A stretch of DNA of 23,054 nucleotides from CAVEFW01 sp963643505. GTDB taxonomy: Bacteria; Actinomycetota; Coriobacteriia; Coriobacteriales; Eggerthellaceae. A program made the position numbers and the translations under genes. Shown in pieces: positions 1-8,100 of the stretch. The notes under the pieces are model-generated. The model had not been told where the DNA came from and made no database searches. It saw only the letters and a program-made list of their open reading frames with translations. Each line of letters opens with the position of its first letter. Position 1 is the stretch's first letter. The stretch covers positions 1 to 23,054 of the forward strand of contig CAVIKF010000020.1 in the NCBI GenBank assembly GCA_963643505.1, written 5' to 3'.

Positions 1-300
1 GCCGTCTGTTATGCACTTTCTTGGTGGGTCATTCACAACTTGCGCCACGCGACCAGCGCTGCCAACGCCTGTTGCATTCACGAGAATATCGCCTGCTAGG
101 ACTTCTTTCTCGGGCTTAAACGATTTGGCTGATTCGTCATGGAAACGCGCCTCTGCATAGATGATCTTCTGGTTTCTCACGCATTTTTGGCCAAGAACCA
201 TAACCGATGCATCTGCTGTGGAGTCCTCGGTATATTTAGGTGCGACTCCCTTGCCTATATACGATAGGAGCTCGCCAAGTGGCGCATTGGTCCAAGTCAT
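1..300 (-). CDS. hsdS: Second HsdS specificity subunit, N-terminal part (runs off left edge)
   Basis: Type I R-M specificity subunits bind DNA through two target recognition domains and guide HsdM and HsdR. The minus strand is open for exactly 100 codons from an ATG at 300-298 to the window edge. The product starts MTWTNAPLGELLSYIGKG and continues with VAPKYTEDSTADAS, VMVLGQKCVRNQKI and LAGDILVNATGVGSAGRVA, a pattern typical of an HsdS N-terminal TRD. The start ATG overlaps the recombinase stop TGA by four bases (ATGA). There is little Shine-Dalgarno sequence of its own, so translation is probably coupled. Its TRD differs from the one encoded at 1968-2510, so it may be an alternative specificity gene or a TRD donor for the same switch. 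The 3' end, and any recombination site inside it, lie outside the window. Confidence 0.85.
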   Translation of the reverse strand, partial: MTWTNAPLGELLSYIGKGVAPKYTEDSTADASVMVLGQKCVRNQKIIYAEARFHDESAKSFKPEKEVLAGDILVNATGVGSAGRVAQVVNDPPRKCITDG

Positions 301-1253
301 TCCAGGTACTTTCTATGTGAAGCCTTCACGTTGTTCTGGTTCACCATGGCGTAATGCATGGTGGTGTCTATTTTCGCATGACCAAGCAACTTTTGCACTT
401 GCTCGATGGGCATCCCCTTATCAATGGCATGAGTTGCCAGTGTGCGACGAAATTTATGCGGGTACACGCGCGATACGCCAGCCTTCTTACCTAGGTTTCG
501 CAGCCGCAATTCCATACCGCCGACGGCGACGCGCTTAGCCGTGGAATCAAGCGAAACGAACAATGCGGGATTGCCGTCACTGCGCGTTTCTAGATATTCG
601 CTTAGGTGCAACTTCGTTCGGGCGTCGAAATAAACCGGCCGCTGTTTATTACCCTTGCCGGTAACGATGCATTCTCGCTCTTGCAGATTCACATCGGCGA
701 TATCAAGCCGTACGAGCTCACCGATGCGCATACCCGTAGAGGCAAGCAGGTCCACAATCGCTAGATCTCGTTTATTTTCACAGGTGTCACGTAAGGCTTC
801 CAACTCTTCATCGCTCAACGTTTCTTTGGCTACTTGCGCAGTCTTAACTCGATGAATTCGCCGAACAGGACTCTTAACGATGTAATCCTCATCCTCCAAC
901 CATGCAAAGAAGCTGGACATAATGCGGCGAATGTTGTCGATAGTGACCTTGCTGGTATGGCGTGTGGCTTCATAGTCGTTGAGGTATCGCCGTAGATCGT
1001 CGCTTTCGATTTGCGTCAGTGGCTTTTGGATGTCCTCTAGCATTCTCTTAAGGGTGTCTTGGTAGTACTGAATTGTTTTGGGAGAACAGCCTTCAACTTC
1101 CTTGGCAGTTAGAAATGCACGTAACAGCGTTTCATTTGTCTCCTGTTGATTTGGCTTAAACGCACGTATTAGCGCATCCTTGAGCCGTTTCAACTGACCT
1201 GCTTTCAAGATTGGCTGCATCTCTGCAAGGACTGAGTTAATGGTTTCTTCCAT
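297..1253 (-). CDS. Tyrosine recombinase (XerC/D-like), probable hsdS invertase
   Basis: This is a 318-residue phage-integrase-family recombinase with the full catalytic set: Arg176 (STGMRIGEL), Lys200 (VTGKGNKQR), His266 and Arg269 (YPHKFRR), His292 (LLGHAKIDTT) and Tyr301 (MHYAMVN). Residues about 35-130 form the SAM-like core-binding domain. The ATG at 1253 is chosen because AGGA lies about 9 nt upstream. The frame itself is open further upstream, through the inverted repeat at 1312-1328. The gene lies directly beside the invertible hsdS segment and overlaps the next hsdS by four bases. Recombinases in this position invert or shuffle hsdS halves in other bacteria (for example the S. pneumoniae SpnIII locus), so that is the inferred role. 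No att site or phage genes are visible, so an independent integrative element is less likely. Confidence 0.9.
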   Translation of the reverse strand: MEETINSVLAEMQPILKAGQLKRLKDALIRAFKPNQQETNETLLRAFLTAKEVEGCSPKTIQYYQDTLKRMLEDIQKPLTQIESDDLRRYLNDYEATRHTSKVTIDNIRRIMSSFFAWLEDEDYIVKSPVRRIHRVKTAQVAKETLSDEELEALRDTCENKRDLAIVDLLASTGMRIGELVRLDIADVNLQERECIVTGKGNKQRPVYFDARTKLHLSEYLETRSDGNPALFVSLDSTAKRVAVGGMELRLRNLGKKAGVSRVYPHKFRRTLATHAIDKGMPIEQVQKLLGHAKIDTTMHYAMVNQNNVKASHRKYLE

Positions 1254-1309
1254 CTCTGTTCCTTTCTCTTCGAGTAAAAGAAACAGTCTGGGCAACATTT
1301 TGATAGATT

Positions 1310-1996
1310 TTGCTAAATGGCTATTTAGAAGAGCTCCTGCTGGCAAAGTACGACGAACTATTTCCTGCTGACGAAAACTACACTGGTGTTCTGTCTGATG
1401 TTGGCGAAATTGTCGGAGGCGCCACACCCTCAAAGAAGAAGCCAGAGTATTACTGCGTAGATGGAATCGGTTGGATAACTCCGCGCGACCTGTCAAATTC
1501 CAGCGATAAGTTTATCGCTCATGGCGCAGATGACATCACCGATGCGGGCTATGCTTCATGCAGCGCAAAGATGCTGCCCAAGGGAAGTGTTCTATTTAGT
1601 TCACGTGCCCCGATTGGTTACGTTGCAATTACGACAGACGAAGTGGCCACTAATCAGGGTTTCAAGTCCGTTATTCCGAAGGCGGAGTTCGGGACTGCGT
1701 TTACTTACTGCTTCTTGGTTAGAAACAAACAGCGGATTGCTGATATGGGAGCGGGAACAACCTTCCCTGAAGTCTCAGGCAAGATGATGAAGTCGGTTGA
1801 ACTCACCATTCCCACTCAAGCGGTATGTGCCGAATTCAGCTATTTCGCGGAGCCTATTCTTAAGCAGCAAGAATCGCTCGAAAGAGAAAATCGAAAACTC
1901 GCCGCCCTCCGTGACACCCTGCTCCCCAAGCTCATGTCAGGCGAGATTGACGTCTCGAAGGTCGACCTTACGCAGCTAAATAGCCATTTAGCTTAG
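1310..1996 (+). CDS. hsdS: Inverted silent 3' half of hsdS (TRD2 and C-terminal conserved region)
   Basis: This plus-strand frame of about 228 codons encodes the second half of an HsdS. It has a central-helix fragment (LNGYLEELLLAKYDELF), a TRD with the typical GGATPSKKKPEYY and GWITPRDLS elements and SSRAPIGYVAI, a C-terminal coiled segment (KQQESLERENRKLAALRD) and the classic HsdS ending TLLPKLMSGEIDVSKVDL. It has only a TTG at its left end and no visible ribosome binding site, and it faces against the operon, so it is probably not expressed as such. The 17-bp repeats lie just inside both ends. Inversion would join residue L6 in frame to codon 178 of the hsdS half at 1968-2510. The stop at 1994-1996 lies outside the repeat, so it would not move with the segment. 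Confidence 0.88.
   Translation: MLNGYLEELLLAKYDELFPADENYTGVLSDVGEIVGGATPSKKKPEYYCVDGIGWITPRDLSNSSDKFIAHGADDITDAGYASCSAKMLPKGSVLFSSRAPIGYVAITTDEVATNQGFKSVIPKAEFGTAFTYCFLVRNKQRIADMGAGTTFPEVSGKMMKSVELTIPTQAVCAEFSYFAEPILKQQESLERENRKLAALRDTLLPKLMSGEIDVSKVDLTQLNSHLA
1312..1328 (+). repeat. Inverted repeat, left copy, of the hsdS invertible segment
   Basis: The 17-bp sequence GCTAAATGGCTATTTAG occurs here on the plus strand and exactly on the minus strand at 1976-1992. Identity stops at both edges. The core is itself a partial palindrome, with arms CTAAAT and ATTTAG around a 4-bp GGCT spacer, as expected of a tyrosine recombinase crossover site. Read on the minus strand it encodes LNSHLA and leads in frame into the recombinase. 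Confidence 0.85.
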
Positions 1997-2510
1997 CGTT
2001 ACAAGCTATCTTTTCATCAATCGAGAAAAGAATTGCTTCGATCTTTTTCTGCTGGGCGATTGAAGGTAGGGTCAGCTCGAAAGCCATCAAATCCGAGCTG
2101 TTTAAAGTGGGATACGTGGATACGGACTGCTCAGCCAGCGATTGAAATGCTTCGGTTGCCGCTTTAGTAGTTAGCGCGTAGTAAAGATAACCGGGGATTA
2201 CTTGATCTTCGTCGGCGTCAATCACGCTAAAGCCGGTTGACACGAGCAAATCTTGAGGAGGCTCTTTCAGCAAAGCAAAATGCTCTTGGTTGGGCCGGAC
2301 CATCGAATACACAATGCTGTTGTGCGCAACCTTACGTCGCGCCCTACTTGGAACCGCATCTATGGCCGGGTCAAGTTGCTGCAGTTCGCCAATCACCCCC
2401 CGCGTTACGCTGCCTGTGTCGAGGTACTGGATATGAGGCCAGTTTTCCTTAAGAGAATATTGACGAGCATTAACGCTGCAAATATCACCAAGAGCAACCC
2501 TAGATTCCAT
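1968..2510 (-). CDS. hsdS: Truncated HsdS: N-terminal TRD plus central helix (OFF or half-subunit form)
   Basis: This 180-residue product starts MESRVALGDICSVNARQYS and holds one TRD (ARRKVAHNSIVYSMVRP, LLVSTGFSVID). It ends in the central conserved helix IDEKIACNAKLNGYL followed by AA and a stop. Full HsdS proteins are about 380-450 residues, so this is half a subunit. It breaks exactly at the 17-bp inverted repeat and the missing half lies inverted next door. The ATG at 2510 overlaps the preceding micro-ORF stop (ATGGAATCTAG), with GGAGG about 10 nt upstream. Half-HsdS proteins are known in some systems to pair and make an active enzyme that recognises a symmetric site. This form may therefore be either inactive or a third specificity. 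Confidence 0.88.
   Translation of the reverse strand: MESRVALGDICSVNARQYSLKENWPHIQYLDTGSVTRGVIGELQQLDPAIDAVPSRARRKVAHNSIVYSMVRPNQEHFALLKEPPQDLLVSTGFSVIDADEDQVIPGYLYYALTTKAATEAFQSLAEQSVSTYPTLNSSDLMAFELTLPSIAQQKKIEAILFSIDEKIACNAKLNGYLAA
1976..1992 (-). repeat. Inverted repeat, right copy, of the hsdS invertible segment
   Basis: This is an exact reverse-complement copy of 1312-1328. On the minus strand it encodes LNGYL near the end of the expressed HsdS half. On the plus strand it encodes LNSHLA, the C-terminus of the silent half. The 681-bp span 1312-1992 is the predicted invertible unit. Confidence 0.85.
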
Positions 2511-2556
2511 AACCGATCGCCTCCAGGTTCTTCTTGATTTGTTCTTGCAGGCGATT
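2500..2556. repeat. Direct repeat, copy 2, of the hsdM 3' end
   Basis: This stretch is 57 bp, with 52 of 57 bases identical to 3621-3677. It includes the GGAGGCGATCGG region used as ribosome binding site. The two copies bracket the rhuM gene. Confidence 0.8.
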
Positions 2557-2592
2557 TTCCTTATCGAAATACGTCGACTTGCGCTTACTCAT
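2500..2592 (-). CDS. Micro-ORF duplicating the HsdM C-terminal tail
   Basis: This 30-codon frame starts at ATG 2592-2590, inside the 3' end of the RhuM gene (ATGAGTAA, 8-nt overlap), and stops at 2502-2500, inside the hsdS start. It encodes MSKRKSTYFDKENR followed by LQEQIKKNLEAIGYGI. The second stretch is identical to the last 16 residues of HsdM (3621-3668). At DNA level 2500-2556 matches 3621-3677 at 52 of 57 positions. It may be only a leftover of the event that placed rhuM between hsdM and hsdS. It does, however, keep the ribosome binding site and stop/start overlap, so it can pass ribosomes on to hsdS. No independent function is claimed. Confidence 0.4.
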   Translation of the reverse strand: MSKRKSTYFDKENRLQEQIKKNLEAIGYGI

Positions 2593-3631
2593 CTTTGTGG
2601 CCCTCAATCTTCTTCTGCAACCCTTTGATACCCTCCAAGAAAGCCCTGTCAACTGCTGTTTCTTCGCTTGCTATGCGAGCACGATAAATATCGTATTCCC
2701 TATGGGCCTTGGTCATGGCGCCTTTATGATTCGCCTCGCCCGCCCCAACAAGCACGCCTTGTCCATAGCGGCTGGCAAAGTCATCGAGTTCGCGAATCCA
2801 ATCTTTCATATACATAGGCTGGTGAGCCTCTGCGCACAGTTCGGCCAAGTCGAAAAACGCCGAGACGAGATTGTTTAGCCGCTTCAGTTCTTTCTCGTCA
2901 AGGTAATTTTTGGCGATCTCGGCTTCTTCACGCGTAGGCTGCTCACCCTCAAAGACGGTCAGACCCATGAACGGCAAGGAAGCGTCGGCCCGCTGCATAA
3001 TCACCTCCGCTGCTGTATGTCCATGCGCCGCGTAGTGAAGCTTGTTTTGCACGGTCTTGAAAAACAATGTCGACTCCGGGCTTTTGGGGTCGTAGTCGAC
3101 GCTCGTTGCATACAAGTCGAGTACTTGGCGGTAGAGAAGCTTTTCGCTGGAGCGGATGTCCCTGATGCGGGCGAGGAGCTCTTTCCAGTAGGTGCCGCCG
3201 CCAGCGTTTTTCAGCGTTTTGTCGTTGAGGACAAACCCTTTTTGCAGGTATTCCTTGAGTTGCGTCGTTGCCCACTTGCGAAACTGGGTGCCCCTGTTGC
3301 CCCTTACGCGATAGCCAACGGCTAAAACCATTTCAAGGGAATAATAGTTGACTTGGTAGTTCTTGCCGTCAGAGGCAGTTGTCCGGAATTTCCGGACAAC
3401 TGAATTCGCGTCTAACTCGTCCTCGCCGAGAATGTTGTTGATGTGCTCGCTAATCGTCTTTTTAGACACCTGGTACAGATCGACCATATGAGCCTGCGTG
3501 AGCCACATGTTGTCGCCGTGGAACATGCACTCGATTTCCGGCAAGCCTTCGGCCGATTGATAGATGACGATATCGCCCGGCTTGGCGGGCACAATACCCT
3601 TTTCAGCAGATGCGATGTCGCTAAATTCCAT
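2585..3631 (-). CDS. rhuM: RhuM-family protein inserted in the hsd operon
   Basis: This 348-residue protein resembles the virulence RhuM family. It has a helix-turn-helix-like segment (about residues 43-66, WLTQAHMVDLYQVSKKTISE), then SVVRKFRTTASDGKNYQVNYY, then the family signature YSLEMVLAVGYRVRGNRG and QFRKWATTQLKEYLQKGF (residues 97-133), and a long helical C-terminal half. The name comes from a Salmonella island gene. The biochemical role is not established, although members often sit inside Type I R-M loci, as here. The ATG at 3631 is chosen because it follows GGAGG and overlaps the hsdM end by 11 nt. A longer open frame to 3706 would run inside hsdM. The gene is flanked by copies of the hsdM tail, suggesting insertion as a cassette. 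It may regulate or modify the R-M system, which is inference. Confidence 0.85.
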   Translation of the reverse strand: MEFSDIASAEKGIVPAKPGDIVIYQSAEGLPEIECMFHGDNMWLTQAHMVDLYQVSKKTISEHINNILGEDELDANSVVRKFRTTASDGKNYQVNYYSLEMVLAVGYRVRGNRGTQFRKWATTQLKEYLQKGFVLNDKTLKNAGGGTYWKELLARIRDIRSSEKLLYRQVLDLYATSVDYDPKSPESTLFFKTVQNKLHYAAHGHTAAEVIMQRADASLPFMGLTVFEGEQPTREEAEIAKNYLDEKELKRLNNLVSAFFDLAELCAEAHQPMYMKDWIRELDDFASRYGQGVLVGAGEANHKGAMTKAHREYDIYRARIASEETAVDRAFLEGIKGLQKKIEGHKDE

Positions 3632-3677
3632 ACCCGATCGCCTCCAGGTTCTTCTTGATCTGTTCCTGCAGGCGGTT
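3621..3677. repeat. Direct repeat, copy 1, inside the hsdM 3' end
   Basis: This is the native end of hsdM (coding EQIKKNLEAIGYGI and stop), which also carries the ribosome binding site and start of the RhuM gene. It pairs with 2500-2556. Confidence 0.8.
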
Positions 3678-5132
3678 GGATTCCTCGAAACATTTGGAGA
3701 TCTCACCGGTCAGGCGAGCCATCTTCTCATCGAAGGGCTCATCGTCTTCCTCAACGTCGGCGATGCCCACGTAGCGTCCAGGCGTGATGATGTAATCCTG
3801 CTTGGCGATATCCTCGATGCTCGCGGCAGCGCTGAAGCCCTTCTCTTCCTCCAGCTTGCCCTCGCGGAAAGCGTCGAACGCGCCGGCAACCTTGGCGATA
3901 TCCTCGTCGGTGAACTCGCGCAGCTTGCGGCTCACCATGATGCCCATGTTGCGCGCGTCGATAAACAGCGTCTTGCCTGGCTGCGCCTTCTTCTTGGTGA
4001 TGATCCAAAGGCACACGGGGATCTGAGTGCTGTAGAACAGCTGGCCCGGCATGGCGACGACGCCCTCCACCAGGTCAGCCTCTATGAGCTTGGCGCGGAT
4101 GGCGCCCTCGTTGTTCGTCTGGCTGGAAAGCGAGCCGTTGGCGAGCACCATGCCCATGCGACCAGTGCGATTCAAGTGGTGCACCATGTGCTGCACCCAA
4201 GCGAAGTTGGCGTTACCCTCGGGCGGCACGCCGTACTCCCAGCGCGGATCATCCTTCAGCTTGTCGCCGCCCCAGTCCTTCAGGTTGAATGGTGGGTTTG
4301 CCAGGATAAAATCGAACTTCTCGGTGCGATGTAAATCGTCGAAGAAGGTGTCTTTGTTGAACTTGCCCAGGTCGGCGTCGATACCGCGGATGGCCAGGTT
4401 CATGGTGGCCATCTTCCATGTGGTGGGGTTGCTTTCCTGACCGTAGATGGATAGGTCGGAGATTTTCCCCTGGTGGCGCTTCACGAACTCGGTGGACTGC
4501 ACGAACATGCCGCCGCTGCCGCAACACGGGTCATACACACGCCCGTGGTAGGGCTCGATGATCTCAACCAAGGTCTTCACGACGCAGGCCGGCGTGTAGA
4601 ATTCGCCGGCGTTTTTGCCCTCGGCTTCGGCGAACTTAGCAAGGCAGTACTCATAGGTACGGCCCAGGATGTCACGCGTGTCGCCCTTTTCGGCCATCTG
4701 CACGTTGGTGAACAGGTCCACCACCTCGCCCAGGCGGCGCTTGTCCAGCTCCTGGCGGGCGAAATTCTTGGGCAAGATGTTCTTCAGCTTGTCGTTCTCG
4801 GCCTCGATCTGCCGCATGGCCTCGTCGATGACCTTGCCGATCTCGGGCGTATGGGCCGCAGCGGCTATGGTCGCCCAGCGGGCGCTCTCCGGCACGAAGA
4901 AGATGTTCTCGGCCGTGTACTCGTCGCGATCCTCCTCAAAGCCCTCGCCCTCAGCGACCAACTCCTGGTAGCGCTGGTCGAACTTGTCGGAGATGTACTT
5001 CAGGAAGATGAGCCCCAGCACGACGTTTTTGTACTCGGAGGCGTCGATATTGCCGCGCAGCTTGTCGGCTGCGCTCCAAATCTGTTGCTCGAAACCGATC
5101 TCTGCGGTGTTGTCGGTCTTCTTCTTTGCCAC
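3621..5132 (-). CDS. hsdM: Type I R-M system DNA methyltransferase subunit HsdM
   Basis: This 503-residue N6-adenine methyltransferase transfers methyl from S-adenosylmethionine to adenine in the site chosen by HsdS. The N-terminal helical domain (about residues 10-170, IWSAADKLRGNIDASEYKNV) is followed by EFYTP, the SAM-binding motif DPCCGSGG (201-208) and the catalytic NPPF (279-282, FDFILANPPFN). The C-terminal tail SNRLQEQIKKNLEAIGYGI would contact HsdS. The start is GTG at 5132, with AGGAG close upstream that overlaps the hsdR stop codon region. The gap to hsdR is 9 nt, so the two are co-translated from one mRNA. Length and motifs are intact. The target sequence cannot be read from HsdM. 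Confidence 0.97.
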   Translation of the reverse strand: MAKKKTDNTAEIGFEQQIWSAADKLRGNIDASEYKNVVLGLIFLKYISDKFDQRYQELVAEGEGFEEDRDEYTAENIFFVPESARWATIAAAAHTPEIGKVIDEAMRQIEAENDKLKNILPKNFARQELDKRRLGEVVDLFTNVQMAEKGDTRDILGRTYEYCLAKFAEAEGKNAGEFYTPACVVKTLVEIIEPYHGRVYDPCCGSGGMFVQSTEFVKRHQGKISDLSIYGQESNPTTWKMATMNLAIRGIDADLGKFNKDTFFDDLHRTEKFDFILANPPFNLKDWGGDKLKDDPRWEYGVPPEGNANFAWVQHMVHHLNRTGRMGMVLANGSLSSQTNNEGAIRAKLIEADLVEGVVAMPGQLFYSTQIPVCLWIITKKKAQPGKTLFIDARNMGIMVSRKLREFTDEDIAKVAGAFDAFREGKLEEEKGFSAAASIEDIAKQDYIITPGRYVGIADVEEDDEPFDEKMARLTGEISKCFEESNRLQEQIKKNLEAIGYGI

Positions 5133-5141
5133 GGCTCACTC

Positions 5142-8100
5142 CTATTCGAAAGTCTTGCTGTCGGCCCAAAGCTCGCATTGCTTCATGACCGTGTCCATCG
5201 CATCGTCGACACCTTCGGGCGGGTACTTGTATTTTCGCAGAAGGCGCTTGATGGCGCGGCGCATGCCGGCTCTCGCGCTCTCCTTCTTCTGCCAGTCGAT
5301 GGTGGCGCTCTTCTGCATCGTCTCGGTGAGTTCACGTGCTATGGCCACCAGCTGGTCGTTATTGTAGAAGTCGTGCACGGCCTGCGGCTTGGTGATTGCG
5401 TCGTAGAATGCCATCTCCTCGTCGTTCAATCCCAATTTCTCCGCATCGGTGCGGTCCTTCATCATCTCTTTGGCCATATTGACCAATTCCTCGATGACCT
5501 GCGCGTTAGTGAGCATGCCGTTCAGATAGCCGTTGAGCGTGCCCTGCAGCATGTCCGAGAACTTCTGAGCCTTCACCACGCTGGTCTTCTGGTAGGTGCG
5601 CACGCGATCCTTGATGAGACGTTTCAGGCTCTCGACGGCGACGTTCTTCTCCTTCATGTTGGCGACCTCGGTGAGAAACGCCTCGTCGAAGAGCGATATC
5701 TCCACGTCCTTGTCGTCGAACAGGTTGAGCACGCCATCCGCACGTACCGTCTGCTCCATGATCTCGGTCACGCGCTTGTTGAACTCGGCGTAGGTCATAC
5801 CCTTGCCGCCGCTCGTCTTGCGGCCAGTGAGGCGCAGGACCTGCACGCGCAGCACCGATAGGTACGCCGCCTCGTGCTGGTCCCCCTGAGAAACCAGGCT
5901 CTTACACAGGCTGAGCGCCTGGTTCATCAGCTGGCACTGCTTCAGAAACTCCTCGGCGTCCTCCTGGCGCTTGGGGTCGAGCAGCCAGTCTGTGCCCTCG
6001 GCGATGGCGTTCGCCAGCTGTGCCTTCTTGTCGGTGAAGATGAGCTTGCGGTAGTCGAAGCCGTACAGCAGGTCGCGGCAAACGTCCAGCTTCTCAAGGA
6101 ACTTGGGGTATGCCGTTGCGGCCACGTCCATGTTGCCATAGTTGCCCTGGTCGCGCTTGGTGTAGTCCTTCATGGCCTGCTTGAGCGCACGGGCGATACC
6201 GATGTAGTCGACCACCAGTCCGCCCTCCTTGCCGCGGCACACACGGTTCACGCGGGCGATGGCCTGCATGAGGTTGTAGCCTTTCATGGGCTTGAACACG
6301 TACATAGTTGCAAGGCTCGGCACGTCGAACCCGGTGAGCCACATGTCCACGACGATGGCGATCTTCAGCGGGTCGTCGTCGTTCTTGAAGCGCTGCTCCA
6401 TATCTTTCTTGTGTTTGGAGCCGCCGCACACTTCGAACCATTCCTCTGGGTCCTGGTTCGACATGGTCATGACCACGCCGACCTTTTCCTTCCAGGTGGG
6501 ACGAAGCTCCATGATGCGGCTGTATATCTTCATGGCGATCGGACGGCTGTAGGCAACGATGAGCGCCTTGCCGGCGAGCACGTCGGCACGATTGTTCTCG
6601 TAGTGCTCAACGATGTCACGACACAGCGCGTCGATAGTCTCGGGCGTGTCGAAGATAGCATCAAGGCCGCCCAAATCGCGCTTGGACTTCTCGATGCTCG
6701 CCTCGTCGGCCTGCTCGGCAAACTCGCGGTACGCGGCGTCGATCTTGCCCAGAGCGTCACCGTCCAGGCGCAGCGCCACCACACGGCTTTCGTAGTAGAC
6801 GGGCTTGGTGGACTCGTCTTCCACCGACTGCGTCATATCGTAGACGTCGATGTAATCGCCAAATATCTCGCGCGTGTTGCGGTCTTCCAGCGCGATGGGC
6901 GTGCCGGTGAAGCCGATGTAGGATGCGTTGGGCAGCGCCTTGCGCACCACTCGCGCGGCGCCGATGGACACTTTGCCGCTCGCGTCCATCTTCTCGGTGA
7001 GACCGTACTGACCGCGGTGCGCCTCGTCCACCATCACCACCACGTTGCTGCGGTCGCACAGCGGTTCATCGCCGTCGGTGAACTTCTGCATAGTGGTGAA
7101 TATGATGCCGTTGGCCTCGCGGCCTACCAGTAGGGCCTTCAGGTTCTCGCGACTGACCGCCTGCACGGGCGTCTGGCGCAGGAACGCCGAGCAACGCCCG
7201 AACTGGCCGAACAGCTGGTCGTCCAGGTCGTTTCGGTCGGTGATGACCACGATTGTCGGGCTGTCCAGGTGCTGCTGCAGCAAGTGGGCGAAGAACACCA
7301 TGGAGAGCGACTTGCCTGATCCCTGCGTGTGCCAGAACACGCCGATCTTGCCGTCGCCGGCCACGGCCTCGTTCGCACGCGTGATGGCCTTGCGCACGCC
7401 GAAGTACTGGTGGTAGGCGGCCAGGATCTTAATGACCTTGTCGTTGCTGTCGTTGAAGCAGACGAAGTTTTTGATGAGGTCGAGCAGGCGGGCCTTGGGC
7501 ATCATGCCGTCGAGCATGGTCTGCCAAGTGGCCGCCTTGGTTTCGGAATAGTCGCCATCTGTAGATTTCCAGGCAACATAGCGGTCCTCGTCGGCGGTGA
7601 TGGTTCCCACACGTGTCTCGGACATGTCGCTCATCACGCAGAAGACGTTCGGCACGAACATGCTGGGTATGTGGTGCATGTAGTTGCGGAGCTGCAGGTA
7701 GGCGTCTGATGCGTTCGTCTCCTCGCGCGAGGGCGACTTCAGCTCGAACATGACGAGCGGCATGCCGTTGATAAATGCGATGACGTCGGGGCGCTTCTCG
7801 GAGTACTCAATGAACGTCCACTGGTTCACGACATGGAAATCGTTGTTGTCCGGGTCGTCGAAGTCGAGCAGGCAGACGATGTCGTCGCGCTCCTGCTTGC
7901 CGTCGAAGAAGCGCACCTCGACGCCCGACTGCAGGTAGTCGTTAAAGGCCTCATTGCGCTGCTCAAGCGTGCCGCCCTCGACGTTTTGGATCTTAAGGAT
8001 TGCCTCGCCAATCGCCGCGGCGGGGAGGCCCTTGTTGATGCGCGCGAGGGAATCTTCCAAGATGCCCGGCAGAAACACGTCGCGGTATTCATCTGAGGTA

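Larger units (their letters stand above)
1312..1992. other. Predicted 681-bp invertible DNA segment (hsdS phase switch)
   Basis: The segment is bounded by exact 17-bp inverted repeats and holds only the TRD2/C-terminal half of hsdS, opposite in direction to the 5' half. Rejoining in silico keeps the reading frame: codons 1-178 of the half at 2510 continue with GAA GAG CTC from position 1329, giving a two-TRD HsdS of about 400 residues to the LNSHLA end. The adjacent recombinase at 297-1253 is the likely enzyme. Inversion itself is inferred. Confidence 0.8.

Noticed and set aside
1..1253. Phage or integrative element because of the integrase
   Set aside because: There are no tRNA target, att repeats or phage genes; the neighbours are hsdS genes, which fits an invertase better.
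1254..1496. Upstream extension of the recombinase to 1496
   Set aside because: It runs antisense through the hsdS half and has no ribosome binding site. In the sequenced orientation it is an artefact, although the part from 1312 inward matters for the predicted ON fusion.
4473..7133. Long plus-strand open frames (462 and 419 codons) opposite hsdM and hsdR
   Set aside because: They are shadows of GC-rich coding on the other strand: composition is odd (His, Val and Leu heavy), there is no family pattern, and the minus-strand genes carry all expected motifs.
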